16,041 nt of DNA from an uncultured Clostridia bacterium (GCA_934294965.1 CAKRAM010000030.1:1-16041), one strand, 5' to 3'; positions 5,303-12,824 are shown, numbered from the stretch's first letter. Numbers and translations are program-made. The notes: a model not told the origin generated them from the letters alone.

Positions 5303-6367
5303 ATGAAAAAGAACGTAAGAGTTGCAATTAACGGTTTCGGACGTATCGGACGTCTTGCTTTCCGCCAAATGTTCGGAGCAGAAGGATACGAAATCGTTGC
5401 AATCAACGATCTTACAAGTCCCAAGATGTTGGCGCATCTGTTGAAGTACGACACGGCACAAGGAAATTACGTAGCAATGGGCCACACAGTAACCTACAAG
5501 GACACTGTTTTGGCTGAAGACGGCAAAACTGTGGTAACACCCGGATCCATCACCGTAGACGGCAAGGAAATCACCATTTATGCCGAACCTAAAGCAATCA
5601 ACCTTCCTTGGAAAGAGTTGCAAGTTGACGTAGTTTTGGAATGCACGGGATTTTATTGCAGCAAGGAAAAGAGCCAAGCGCACATTGACGCCGGCGCAAG
5701 AAAAGTTGTTATTTCCGCTCCCGCAGGCAAGGATTTGCCCACAATCGTTTACGGCGTAAACGAAAAAACTTTGAAAGCGGAAGATACCATCATCTCGGCT
5801 GCAAGTTGCACGACAAACTGCCTTGCACCAATGGCAAAAGCGCTTAACGATTATGCTCCCATCCAAAGCGGCATCATGACAACCGTTCACGCTTATACGG
5901 GCGACCAAATGGTTTTGGACGGACCTCACCGCAAGGGCGACCTTCGTAGAGCAAGAGCGGCAGCTCAAAACATCGTTCCCAACACTACGGGCGCGGCAAA
6001 GGCTATCGGCCTCGTTATTCCGGAATTGGACGGCAGACTTATCGGTTCTGCTCAACGCGTTCCCACTTGCACGGGTTCCACAACCATTTTGGTTGCAGTT
6101 GTAAAAGGACACGATATCACCAAGGAAGCCATCAACGACTATATGAAGTCCGTTGCCGACCAATCCTACGGCTACAACGAAGATATGATCGTAAGTTCGG
6201 ATATCATCGGTATGCGTTTTGGCAGTTTGTTCGATTCCACGCAAACCATGGTTCAAAAAATCGACGACGACACCTATCAAGTTCAAGTAGTTGCTTGGTA
6301 CGATAACGAAAACAGCTATACCTCTCAAATGGTTAGAACCATCAAATATTTCTCGGATTTGAAATAA
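5303..6367 (+). CDS. gapA: Glyceraldehyde-3-phosphate dehydrogenase, NAD-type
   Basis: A 354-aa cytoplasmic enzyme that oxidises and phosphorylates glyceraldehyde-3-phosphate to 1,3-bisphosphoglycerate. The N-terminal Rossmann domain has INGFGRIGR (9-17). AINDLTSP places Asp36 where NAD-specific enzymes bind the adenosine ribose. The catalytic motif SAASCTTNC holds Cys169, with His196 in TTVHAYTGDQ; the substrate-binding PNTTGAAKA (226-234) and C-terminal WYDNENSYT (332-340) are present. It is somewhat longer than the usual 330-340 residues because the 60-110 segment is extended. ATG 5303 follows GGAGG with 8-nt spacing; an in-frame TTG at 5288 lies inside the ribosome binding region and is unlikely. 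It is a single-gene unit divergent from fba, with a consensus promoter, structured leader and strong terminator, as expected for high expression. Confidence 0.98.
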   Translation: MKKNVRVAINGFGRIGRLAFRQMFGAEGYEIVAINDLTSPKMLAHLLKYDTAQGNYVAMGHTVTYKDTVLAEDGKTVVTPGSITVDGKEITIYAEPKAINLPWKELQVDVVLECTGFYCSKEKSQAHIDAGARKVVISAPAGKDLPTIVYGVNEKTLKAEDTIISAASCTTNCLAPMAKALNDYAPIQSGIMTTVHAYTGDQMVLDGPHRKGDLRRARAAAQNIVPNTTGAAKAIGLVIPELDGRLIGSAQRVPTCTGSTTILVAVVKGHDITKEAINDYMKSVADQSYGYNEDMIVSSDIIGMRFGSLFDSTQTMVQKIDDDTYQVQVVAWYDNENSYTSQMVRTIKYFSDLK

Positions 6368-6391
6368 TTTAGGGGCAATAAATAGCATTTT

Positions 6392-6441
6392 AACGAGCTG
6401 CCGCAAGCGTTTTAGCCTGTGGCGGCTCGTTTTGATTTTTT
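6392..6441 (+). terminator. Rho-independent terminator of gapA
   Basis: A stem of about 13-14 bp (AACGAGCTGCCGCA with TGTGGCGGCTCGTT, including G-U pairs) has a loop of about 12 nt and is followed by TTT, GA and T6. It lies 25 nt after the gapA stop. Confidence 0.92.
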
Positions 6442-6533
6442 GAGTTTTGCGTATATGTGGTTGCCGTTCAAACTAAACCGAACGTCGCCGCGCGGAAAAC
6501 GGCACGCGTAATACAAAAATTTGCGCGCGCGTA

Positions 6534-6562
6534 TTGAAATTGCAAACGAAGTATGGTATAAT
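6534..6562 (+). promoter_or_regulatory. Sigma-A promoter for hpf and probably nfeD
   Basis: TTGAAA (6534-6539) and TATAAT (6557-6562) are separated by 17 bp. The bases TATGG before the -10 are the same as in the gapA promoter. It predicts a GC-rich leader of about 95 nt, in which GGCGAA (6575-6580) can pair with TTCGCC (6628-6633). No stress-sigma-type promoter was recognised. Confidence 0.88.
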
Positions 6563-6664
6563 ATTTGCGAGCAAGGCGAATATATTTAGCGGCTCGGGCG
6601 GCGCGTCCGTTTTTCGGCAAAAGCTTGTTCGCCGCGCTTGTGGAAAATATGAGGAGGTATCACT

Positions 6665-7195
6665 ATGAAACTGGAAATCTTGGCCAAAAACTATCGCGTA
6701 ACCGATCGTCTGGAACAAATTTTGACGGCGAAAACCAAAAAGCTGGATAAGTACTTCCCCGACGGAAACACGCCTTGCAAAATCATGCTGACCGATATGG
6801 GCAGACAGTGCAAAATGGAGATTTCCATCACGTATCACGGCAATCACATTCGTTCCGAAGTGGTGGGCGACACGATGTACTACAATATCGACACGTGCCT
6901 TCCCAAACTCGAACGTCAAATAATCAAGCATAGGGATAAGCTCAGCAAATCCTGCAAAATGCCCGAACGTCCTTCAGAGTACGAATTCGTTTCGGACGTG
7001 GACGTCGAACCGGTAACGATTGCCAAAGTGAAAACGTTCGAAGTTTCGCCTATGACCGCAATCGAAGCGGCGGAAGAATTGGACATGGTCGATCACGATT
7101 TCTACGTGTTCGTCAACGAGGAGTCCGGCAACGTGGAAGTTGTCTATCGTCGCCGCGACGGCTCTATCGGCTTGCTAAAACCGGTAGAAGAATAG
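6665..7195 (+). CDS. hpf: Ribosome hibernation promoting factor, long form
   Basis: A 176-aa long-type HPF, which binds the 30S subunit and dimerises 70S ribosomes into inactive 100S particles when growth slows. Residues 1 to about 100 form the S30AE/YfiA domain (starts MKLEILAKNYRVTDRL, then KLDKYFPDG and CKMEISI). Residues about 118-176 are the C-terminal dimerisation domain, recognisable from KTFEVSPMTAIEAAEELDM and FYVFVNEESGNVEVVYRRRD. The acidic linker (YEFVSDVDVEP) is typical. ATG 6665 follows GAGGAGG (6651-6657) with 7-nt spacing. It has its own promoter, and no terminator separates it from nfeD 108 nt downstream, so readthrough is likely. Confidence 0.97.
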   Translation: MKLEILAKNYRVTDRLEQILTAKTKKLDKYFPDGNTPCKIMLTDMGRQCKMEISITYHGNHIRSEVVGDTMYYNIDTCLPKLERQIIKHRDKLSKSCKMPERPSEYEFVSDVDVEPVTIAKVKTFEVSPMTAIEAAEELDMVDHDFYVFVNEESGNVEVVYRRRDGSIGLLKPVEE

Positions 7196-7203
7196 AAGCA
7201 AGT

Positions 7204-7234
7204 CGGCAACGGTAGGCTTTTACCGCCTTTGCCG
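7204..7234 (+). other. Hairpin between hpf and nfeD
   Basis: CGGCAA (7204-7209) pairs with TTGCCG (7229-7234), and inside it CGGTA (7210-7214) pairs with TACCG (7221-7225), giving 11 bp with a 3-nt bulge on one side. No T-tract follows, so it is not a standard terminator. It may protect the 3' end of hpf mRNA or be a processing site between the two genes. Confidence 0.5.
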
Positions 7235-7303
7235 ATACGCCGCGTTTCTGTTGCCGCAGCCGATTGGCTTTCGGCGCCTGGCGCGGTAACGGAGGAAGTT
7301 ATT

Positions 7304-7849
7304 ATGGAAGGTATTTTGGCGTTTGCCGCCGAAAGCAGCAGTTTCGTCAAACTGTTTGCCGAAATGAACCCTTGGACGATAGTGCTTTTCGTCATCGGTT
7401 TGCTGTTCTGCATTGTGGAATTGTTCACACCCGGGTTCGGCTTTTTCGGCATCAGCGGCATTTGTATGCTCGTAGCGGCAATAGTTTTGCGGCTGATATT
7501 CGGCGGCGACGCGCTTATGCTCGTATATATGTTGCTAATCGTCGGCTCGATTTTAGTTTTGTTGTTCGTCGTTTTCGACAAAATCGTCAAACGCGGCAAG
7601 TTTAGAAAAAACTCGATTTTCGACGCGCAACCGTCGGTATCCGAAGTTCGCCCCGACGGCGTTAGCGATTTTTCGTCGCTCGTCGGCAGTTCGGGCGTGA
7701 CAAAAACGGCTCTTCGCCCCGTCGGCAAGGCAGATTTCGGCGGAACGGTAGTGGACGTTGTCGCGCGCGACGGATTTGTGGAGCAAGGCAAAGTCGTCAC
7801 AGTCGTTGCGACGGACGGCCCGTCTGTTATCGTAGTCCCAAAAGTGTAG
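7304..7849 (+). CDS. NfeD-family membrane protein, short form
   Basis: A 181-aa NfeD-type protein. The N-terminus holds three membrane segments (about 24-42, 45-67 and 70-92) with the family motif FTPGFGFFGISGI between the first two. A soluble C-terminal OB-fold (about 137-181) follows, with the typical LRPVGKADFGGTVVDVV and DGFVEQGKVVTVV pattern. The protease domain of long NfeD proteins is absent. Such short NfeD proteins are encoded beside flotillin-like proteins and are thought to act with them in membrane microdomains, and floA follows here. ATG 7304 is chosen because GGAGG (7291-7295) lies 8 nt upstream; longer in-frame versions start inside the spacer. A 428-nt non-coding gap separates it from floA. 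Confidence 0.92.
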   Translation: MEGILAFAAESSSFVKLFAEMNPWTIVLFVIGLLFCIVELFTPGFGFFGISGICMLVAAIVLRLIFGGDALMLVYMLLIVGSILVLLFVVFDKIVKRGKFRKNSIFDAQPSVSEVRPDGVSDFSSLVGSSGVTKTALRPVGKADFGGTVVDVVARDGFVEQGKVVTVVATDGPSVIVVPKV

Positions 7850-7855
7850 TCAATC

Positions 7856-7948
7856 GGTATTCGAGTCAGGCCGGCACTTGGCTCGCCGTTTGGCACAATG
7901 CGTCGTTATTCTCGTTAGCTTTCGCTAGTACAGCGTCACTCGAATGCC
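7856..7948. repeat. Long inverted repeat with 11-nt arms
   Basis: GGTATTCGAGT (7856-7866) pairs with ACTCGAATGCC (7938-7948), 11 bp with one G-U. The 71-nt interior has smaller stems: TAGC/GCTA around TTTC (7916-7927) and CGGC/GCCG (7872-7888). The layout resembles small dispersed palindromic elements or a folded RNA. It starts 7 nt after the nfeD stop and has no T-tract, so it is not a simple terminator. Confidence 0.55.
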
Positions 7949-7991
7949 TAGCCTAGCGCTCAAACGAACGGACAAATTGCTGCTTCGCATC

Positions 7992-8091
7992 GCGGAACAA
8001 TGTTCAGTCGTGCAATAGCAGTTTGTAACTTATAGCGAAGTGTTTTGCCTAATTTTCACAATGTGGAAGCACGTTTTTCGGACTGTTCCGC
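7992..8091. repeat. Second inverted repeat in the nfeD-floA spacer
   Basis: GCGGAACA (7992-7999) is the perfect reverse complement of TGTTCCGC (8084-8091), with an 84-nt interval. The interval includes TGCAATAGCAGT, also present near 1893. Eight-base arms at this distance could occur by chance, so the entry is tentative. Confidence 0.3.
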
Positions 8092-8129
8092 AACAGCCGT
8101 GTTCAAATCCCGCTTGACTAGTGGTATAT

Positions 8130-8138
8130 TGCTAAAAT
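8130..8138 (+). promoter_or_regulatory. Candidate extended -10 element for floA
   Basis: TGCTAAAAT is an extended -10 (TGn plus TAAAAT) identical to that before ogg. No good -35 lies at 17 bp; TTGACT at 8114-8119 is too close (13 bp). If used, it gives a leader of about 135 nt to the floA start. Confidence 0.35.
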
Positions 8139-8277
8139 AACGTTTCGTTTTGTTGCGTATTTTTGCCGTATGTGCCATACTAAATATGCGGAAAGCCGCA
8201 ACTTCGGCAAACCGCTTTGTCAAAACTATTGCCAATTGTTTTCGGACGACGAACCGTCGCCCAAAGGAGTACCATTT

Positions 8278-9282
8278 ATGATCAATATCGTTGCAGCAAG
8301 TTTAAACGTACCCGCAATCGTCGCGATATGCGTCGGTGCGTTTGTTTTGCTCATTTTACTTTTGTGTTTGCCTATCGGCACGTTTTTCATCGCCGCCGTC
8401 AGCAACGCTCACGTTTCCATGGGGCGGCTTATCGGCATGAAAATGCGCCGCATAAAGTACAGACAACTTGTCGACGTGTACATTCGCGCGCGTAAAGCCG
8501 GGCTGAACATCGATATTGCCGATTTGGAAAGTCACGTTATGGCAGGCGGAAACATCAGCAACGTGGTAAACGCGCTTATCTCGGCGCATAGCGCAAACAT
8601 AGATTTGTCCTTGCAGTCGGCAAAAGCAATAGATTTGGCAGGACGTGACGTTCTAAACGCCGTAAAAGTGTCGGTAAACCCCAAAGTTATCGAAACACCC
8701 GTAATCTCGGCAATTGCCAAAAACGGCATAGAACTTAGGGTAAAAGCCCGTGTAACGGTGCGCGCCAACATTGCTCGTCTTATCGGCGGTGCGGGAGAGG
8801 AAACGATTATTGCCCGTGTTGGCGAAGGCATCGTAACCACCGTAGGCTCGTCGGAAACGCACAAAGAAGTACTGGAAAACCCGGATATGATAAGCAAAAC
8901 CGTGCTTAAAAAAGGTTTGGACGCAGGCACCGCCTACGAAATCTTGTCTATAGATATTGCCGACGTGGACGTCGGTAGAAACATCGGCGCGCAATTGCAA
9001 ATGGACCAAGCCGAAGCCGACAAGCGCATAGCGCAAGCAAACGCCGAGGAGCGTCGTGCAATGGCAATCGCAACCGAGCAGGAAATGAAGGCTCACACGC
9101 AGGAAATGCGCGCAAAGGTCGTGGAGGCGGAAGCCGAAGTTCCCAAAGCCATGGCGGAAGCGTTCCGCAGCGGAAGATTGGGCGTTATGGACTACTATCA
9201 AATGCAAAACATTCAGGCGGATACGGCAATGCGCAATGCGTTCAGCGGCGAACAAACCGCAACCAAAGGCGACAAAAAGTAG
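8278..9282 (+). CDS. floA: Flotillin-like protein FloA
   Basis: A 334-aa SPFH/flotillin-like protein that scaffolds functional membrane microdomains. Residues about 11-43 form the hydrophobic membrane-associated segment (VPAIVAICVGAFVLLILLL and following). The SPFH domain follows with VMAGGNISNVVNAL, AIDLAGRDVLNAV and VRANIARLIGGAGEETIIARVGEG family signatures. The C-terminus from about 235 is an Ala/Glu-rich coiled coil (DQAEADKRIAQANAEERRAM) ending in a polar tail. The length matches FloA (YqfA) of Bacillus. ATG 8278 follows AAAGGAGT with 8-nt spacing; the in-frame extension upstream has no ribosome binding site. It lies downstream of nfeD, its usual partner, and upstream of a small membrane protein. 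Confidence 0.96.
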   Translation: MINIVAASLNVPAIVAICVGAFVLLILLLCLPIGTFFIAAVSNAHVSMGRLIGMKMRRIKYRQLVDVYIRARKAGLNIDIADLESHVMAGGNISNVVNALISAHSANIDLSLQSAKAIDLAGRDVLNAVKVSVNPKVIETPVISAIAKNGIELRVKARVTVRANIARLIGGAGEETIIARVGEGIVTTVGSSETHKEVLENPDMISKTVLKKGLDAGTAYEILSIDIADVDVGRNIGAQLQMDQAEADKRIAQANAEERRAMAIATEQEMKAHTQEMRAKVVEAEAEVPKAMAEAFRSGRLGVMDYYQMQNIQADTAMRNAFSGEQTATKGDKK

Positions 9283-9593
9283 TCGCCCGTAGCGGTTGTT
9301 ACGTCGAAAATTCGTTCGTCAATGTATAACTGTCGTTTTGAAGTTTGATTAACTTCAAGCAGCTGCCACATTCGCGCGTTTGCCTTGCCAAACTAAATAA
9401 CAAATTGCCGTCGTGACGCTAAATTTCAATGACTGTATTCAAGCAAATCTAATCGGTAACCGTTCAAAACGCAATACGCCGTAGGTTTGGTCATATTAGA
9501 GGTCAAGCGATTTGTTGTTTGTCAAGCGCGCCGTTCAACTTATCTACGCGTACGACGCAACGGCAGTCGTAGTAACAAGCTCGGAGTAACGAT
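9283..9593. other. Non-coding stretch between floA and the small membrane protein gene
   Basis: No gene seen on either strand. It contains a perfect hairpin (9338-9358), the short palindrome GCAGCTGC (9359-9366), and GTCAAGCG twice (near 9502 and 9520). No convincing promoter or T-tract terminator was found. Confidence 0.6.
9338..9358 (+). other. Perfect 8-bp hairpin after floA
   Basis: TTGAAGTT (9338-9345) pairs with AACTTCAA (9351-9358) around a 5-nt loop, 55 nt after the floA stop. It has no T-tract on either strand, so its role as a terminator is doubtful; an mRNA 3' end stabiliser is possible. Confidence 0.45.
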
Positions 9594-10013
9594 ATGGATT
9601 CAATAATAATACCCATTTTTATGCTCGTATTTTTCGGCGCGTTTACCGTCGGGGTGATTTCCGTTGCCAAAGGTCAACAAAAAAGGCGCGAGGAAGAACA
9701 GCGTAACGCCCGCTTGCAGGCAAATACTCAAAAGCCCAAGTCGGAAAATAGCCAAAAGCCAAAAAAGAAAACCGCGCCCAAGAGCAATCACACACATAGC
9801 GGCATTGCGGAGAGCTACAAGCCAATCGTCGGCTCGCTCGGCCAAGTGTCGGACGAGGGCTGTGCGGAATTGGACGGCGTTCGTCTTATCGAGGACGACG
9901 AGGCTTACGACTTGCAAATCGAGGCGGATAGACCTGCAATTGCAAAAGCCGTCATTTTGGGCGAACTGCTAAACACTCCGCGTTTCAAAACACCTTGGAA
10001 TCCCAAAAAATAA
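9594..10013 (+). CDS. Small membrane-anchored protein of unknown function next to floA
   Basis: A 139-aa protein not recognised as a named family. Residues about 4-25 form one membrane helix (IIIPIFMLVFFGAFTVGVIS). A strongly basic, Gln/Lys-rich linker follows (about 28-66, including KPKKKTAPKS). By the positive-inside rule, the C-terminal part should be cytoplasmic. The C-terminal half looks conserved in style: DEGCAELDGVRLIEDDEAYD, then AKAVILGELLNTPRFK. Endings of the GE(I/L)(L/I)NxPRxK type are familiar from single-helix hypothetical proteins of clostridia. The start ATG 9594 follows CGGAG with about 7-nt spacing. It is the third membrane gene in the nfeD-floA series, so a link to FloA domains is plausible but inferred from position only. 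Confidence 0.8.
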   Translation: MDSIIIPIFMLVFFGAFTVGVISVAKGQQKRREEEQRNARLQANTQKPKSENSQKPKKKTAPKSNHTHSGIAESYKPIVGSLGQVSDEGCAELDGVRLIEDDEAYDLQIEADRPAIAKAVILGELLNTPRFKTPWNPKK

Positions 10014-10018
10014 CAAAA

Positions 10019-10048
10019 TGCTCGGTTGCTTTTATTTGCAGCCGAGCA
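10019..10048 (+). terminator. Hairpin between the membrane protein gene and the phosphodiesterase gene
   Basis: TGCTCGGTTGC (10019-10029) pairs with GCAGCCGAGCA (10038-10048), 11 bp with one G-U pair and an 8-nt loop. It begins 6 nt after the stop codon. The following sequence is AATTTTAC, a weak T-tract, so termination may be partial. It ends 12 nt before the next start codon. Confidence 0.6.
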
Positions 10049-10060
10049 AATTTTACTATA

Positions 10061-10591
10061 ATGAAAATTCTCGTTTTTTCCGACTTTCACGGCAATCTTT
10101 CGGCATACGAAACTGCCATGAATATAGTTAAATCCGAAAAGCCTAACGCTGTTGCGCTTTGCGGTGACTTGTTCGGCGGTTTTTCTTCCGATTCGTCAAA
10201 AGTGGCGCAAGCGGTGCAGATGTTTGACGCTCCGCTGTATGCCGTTCGCGGAAACAACGACCGCAGGTACGACGAGGCTCTTTTGCCGTTTCCTTTGCAG
10301 GATTACGAAGTAACCTACAAGTTCAACCGCACGATTTTGTTCACGCACGGACACAGGTACAACAGTTGGAAATTGCCTCCGATTTTGGGGCATGGCGACG
10401 CGCTGGTGTACGGGCATACGCACGTCAGTTCTTTGCGTAAATTGCCTAACGGTATTTTTGCTTTGAACGTCGGATCCATTGCTTTGCCGCGTGACGGCGC
10501 GCCTAGTTACCTTGTGTTGGACGACGACGGTGCAACTTCCAAAATGACGGACGGCAACGTGATTTACTTTTTGCCTTGGAACAAGCCGTAA
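10061..10591 (+). CDS. YfcE/MJ0936-type metallophosphodiesterase
   Basis: A 176-aa calcineurin-like phosphoesterase of the YfcE/MJ0936 group, small cytoplasmic two-metal enzymes that cleave phosphodiesters in vitro and whose natural substrates are mostly unknown. All metal-binding motifs are present in order: SDFHGN (Asp8, His10), CGDLFG (Asp36), RGNNDRR (Asn65, Asp67), FTHGHRY (His96) and YGHTHV (His119, His121). The length is normal. The start at ATG 10061 is required to keep the essential DxH motif near the N-terminus. No ribosome binding site precedes it, and TATAAT at 10057-10062 overlaps the start codon. An alternative TTG at 9995 would lie inside the preceding gene and hairpin. The 47-nt gap to the preceding gene may allow co-expression. 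Confidence 0.93.
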   Translation: MKILVFSDFHGNLSAYETAMNIVKSEKPNAVALCGDLFGGFSSDSSKVAQAVQMFDAPLYAVRGNNDRRYDEALLPFPLQDYEVTYKFNRTILFTHGHRYNSWKLPPILGHGDALVYGHTHVSSLRKLPNGIFALNVGSIALPRDGAPSYLVLDDDGATSKMTDGNVIYFLPWNKP

Positions 10592-10755
10592 AATTCCGTC
10601 CCGACGCACAAATTGAACATAGGGAAAAAGCACGGCAACAATATCGCAGTCATTTGGCTAATTTTCAAAACATTGCTTACGCGCAACGCCGCCGAGTACG
10701 GATTTATTAGGTTCGTAGTTTGGCTAACCGTTCAAAGCAATTACTTAAAACACAT

Positions 10756-10798
10756 AAAAAAGAGCATATTTGAGGGTGTTCCCCAAGATATGCTCTTT
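10756..10798 (-). terminator. Terminator of typA, possibly bidirectional
   Basis: AAAGAGCATAT (10759-10769) pairs perfectly with ATATGCTCTTT (10788-10798). On the minus strand the stem runs into T6 (10756-10761), 63 nt or more after the typA stop. On the plus strand the stem is followed by ATTATTTT, so it may also end transcripts from the phosphodiesterase gene. The rest of 10592-10860 holds nothing else recognised. Confidence 0.88.
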
Positions 10799-10860
10799 AT
10801 TATTTTCACTGAGTTTTCGGTTTTAGGCTGTGCAAACAGCCGTCTAATTTTGTATCGGCA

Positions 10861-12684
10861 CTATTTTTTGTTGTTCTTTGCCCAAATACGCATACGTTCG
10901 GAGTGATCCAAAATTGCTTTGCGCAGTCTTATCGATTGCGGAGTAACCTCCACGTATTCATCGTCGGCGATAAATTCCAAACACTGCTCAAGACTCAAAA
11001 TCGTCGGCGGTGTAAGTTTCAACGCTTCGTCGCTTCCGCTTGCGCGGTTGTTGGTAAGGTGCTTGGTTTTGCACACGTTTACGGAAATATCGTCCTCGCG
11101 GCTGTTTTCTCCCACAATCATTCCTGCGTAAACGGGAAGACCGGGGCCGACGAACAAACGGCAACGTTCCTGTGCGTTAAACAATCCGTAAGCGGTGGTA
11201 ACGCCGTCCTCAAAGCAAACCAAACTGCCTCTGGTGCGTTCCTGAATATCCCCCTTGTAGGGTTCGTAGCCGTCAAACACGCTGCTCATCACACCAAAGC
11301 CTTTTGTGTCGGTAAGCAGTTCGCTGCGGTAACCGATAAGGCAACGGGAAGCGATTTTGAACTCCAACTTTGTGCCGCCTTGTGCGTCCGGCGTCATGGA
11401 AACCAGTTCGGCTTTGCGCATCCCGAGTTTGTTCATAACCGCGCCAACGTATTCGTCGGGAACTTCCACAACAAGGTCTTCTATGGGTTCGCACTTTACG
11501 CCGTCAATTTCCTTAAAGATAACTTTCGGGCGAGATACTTGAAACTCAAAACCTTCGCGGCGCATGTTTTCTATCAAAATTGAAAGGTGCAATTCACCTC
11601 TGCCGTAAACTTTGAAGCAATCGGCACTGTCGGTTTCTTCCACGCGCATGGATACGTTTGTTTCCACTTCTTTGAACAGTCTTGCGCGGATGTGACGGCT
11701 GGTGACAAACTTGCCTTCTTTGCCGGCAAACGGGCTGTTGTTTACCATAAACAGCATCGATAGCGTCGGCTCGTCGATATGCACAAAGGGTAGCGGTTCA
11801 ACGTGGTCGGTGTCGCAAATGGTTTCGCCGATGTTCATTTCGCCAATGCCGTTGATGGCCACAATGTCGCCCATCGAGCCGCTTTCGCATTCAACGCGTT
11901 TAAGTCCTTCAAATTGGAACAATCGGGAAACTTTTGCCGTGTGAGTGGTGCCGTCACGGTGGCAAACCACAACTTGCTGTCCGTCGCGAATTACTCCGCG
12001 GTTGACTTTGCCTATGCCTATTCTACCGATGTATTCGTCGTAGTCGATGTTGCACAAAAGTAGTTGAAGACCTTTGTCGGTCTCTCCTTCCGGCGCGGGA
12101 ATTTCGCTTATAATCGCGTCCAAAAGCGGAGCCATCGTTGTGGACGGAACGGACAGACTTGTGCTTGCCCAACCTTGCTTTGCGGAAGCGAACAAAATTT
12201 TGAAATCGAATTGGTCGTCACTTGCACCCAATTCCAAAAACAGTTCCATAATTTGTTCTCTTAGTGCGTGTTCGTCAAACTCTCCCTTGTCCACTTTGTT
12301 GATGACAACCAACGCTTTTTTGCCCAGTCCCAACGCCTTTTTAAGCACGTATCTGGTTTGCGGCATGCAGCCTTCTATTGCGTCTACAAGCAACAAAACG
12401 CCGTCTACCATAGACAAGATACGTTCCACTTCGCCGCCGAAATCGGCGTGTCCCGGGGTGTCGATAATGTTGATTTTCGTGCCGTTGTAGTGAACTGCAG
12501 TGTTCTTTGCAAGTATGGTAATTCCGCGTTCTCTTTCGATATCGTTGCTGTCCATAACGCGTTCGGCAACGACCTCGTTGGTTCTAAAAATGCCGTTTTG
12601 TTTAAGCAGTTGGTCCACAAGCGTTGTTTTGCCGTGGTCTACGTGGGCGATGATTGCAATGTTTCTTATGTCTTCTCTTTTCAT
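10861..12684 (-). CDS. typA: Ribosome-associated translational GTPase TypA/BipA
   Basis: A 607-aa GTPase of the elongation-factor family that binds 70S ribosomes and supports 50S assembly and stress or low-temperature growth. The G domain is intact: AHVDHGKTTL (13-22), the effector RERGITI (51-57), DTPGHADF (75-82) and NKVD (129-132). Domain II, an EF-G-like domain III and domain V follow, with the BipA-specific C-terminal region containing TKGFGVMSSVFDGYEPYKG and the loop CKTKHLTNNRASG. The length is typical. The start at 12684 opens MKREDIRNIAIIAHVDHGK, as in other family members; only a weak GGG lies upstream as a ribosome binding site. It is a single-gene unit with a consensus promoter, divergent from glmS. 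Confidence 0.98.
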   Translation of the reverse strand: MKREDIRNIAIIAHVDHGKTTLVDQLLKQNGIFRTNEVVAERVMDSNDIERERGITILAKNTAVHYNGTKINIIDTPGHADFGGEVERILSMVDGVLLLVDAIEGCMPQTRYVLKKALGLGKKALVVINKVDKGEFDEHALREQIMELFLELGASDDQFDFKILFASAKQGWASTSLSVPSTTMAPLLDAIISEIPAPEGETDKGLQLLLCNIDYDEYIGRIGIGKVNRGVIRDGQQVVVCHRDGTTHTAKVSRLFQFEGLKRVECESGSMGDIVAINGIGEMNIGETICDTDHVEPLPFVHIDEPTLSMLFMVNNSPFAGKEGKFVTSRHIRARLFKEVETNVSMRVEETDSADCFKVYGRGELHLSILIENMRREGFEFQVSRPKVIFKEIDGVKCEPIEDLVVEVPDEYVGAVMNKLGMRKAELVSMTPDAQGGTKLEFKIASRCLIGYRSELLTDTKGFGVMSSVFDGYEPYKGDIQERTRGSLVCFEDGVTTAYGLFNAQERCRLFVGPGLPVYAGMIVGENSREDDISVNVCKTKHLTNNRASGSDEALKLTPPTILSLEQCLEFIADDEYVEVTPQSIRLRKAILDHSERMRIWAKNNKK

Positions 12685-12745
12685 ATAGTACCCGATTTGC
12701 CGTCTTGCGGCTAAAAAATGTGTTTCTTTGCTCTATAACCTACCA

Positions 12746-12774
12746 ATTATACAACGATACTTTTTTGCCGTCAA
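12746..12774 (-). promoter_or_regulatory. Sigma-A promoter for typA
   Basis: On the minus strand TTGACG (12774-12769) and TATAAT (12751-12746) are separated by 17 bp. The leader to the typA start is about 55 nt and includes a small GCCG/CGGC hairpin with a CAAGA loop near 12697-12709. Confidence 0.88.
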
Positions 12775-12824
12775 ACGTATAACCAAAAAAAACGTGTGTT
12801 GTATCATCGGCGGCTGACGCGACA

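Larger units (their letters stand above)
7850..8277. other. Non-coding spacer between nfeD and floA rich in inverted repeats
   Basis: No convincing gene is present on either strand. The block holds two long inverted repeats (7856-7948 and 7992-8091), a direct repeat GCCTAGCCTA (7946-7955), a TTCAAAT stretch that mimics a tRNA T-loop near 8103 without the matching stems, and a candidate extended -10 element for floA (8130-8138). In other Bacillota nfeD and floA are commonly almost contiguous, so this may be inserted sequence or an RNA. Confidence 0.6.

Noticed and set aside
5213..6406. Long open frame on the minus strand opposite gapA (397 codons)
   Set aside because: It is the complement of a highly conserved GAPDH gene, is Cys/Phe/Asn-rich without motifs, and has no ribosome binding site; it is an effect of codon bias.
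7229..7303. Longer NfeD starting in the spacer
   Set aside because: GGAGG at 7291-7295 places the start at ATG 7304, and the extra residues do not resemble the family's N-terminus.
8090..8125. tRNA-like stretch (GTTCAAATCCCGC) in the nfeD-floA spacer
   Set aside because: The T-loop motif is present but the flanking bases do not form the T stem, and no matching acceptor, D or anticodon arms are found upstream.
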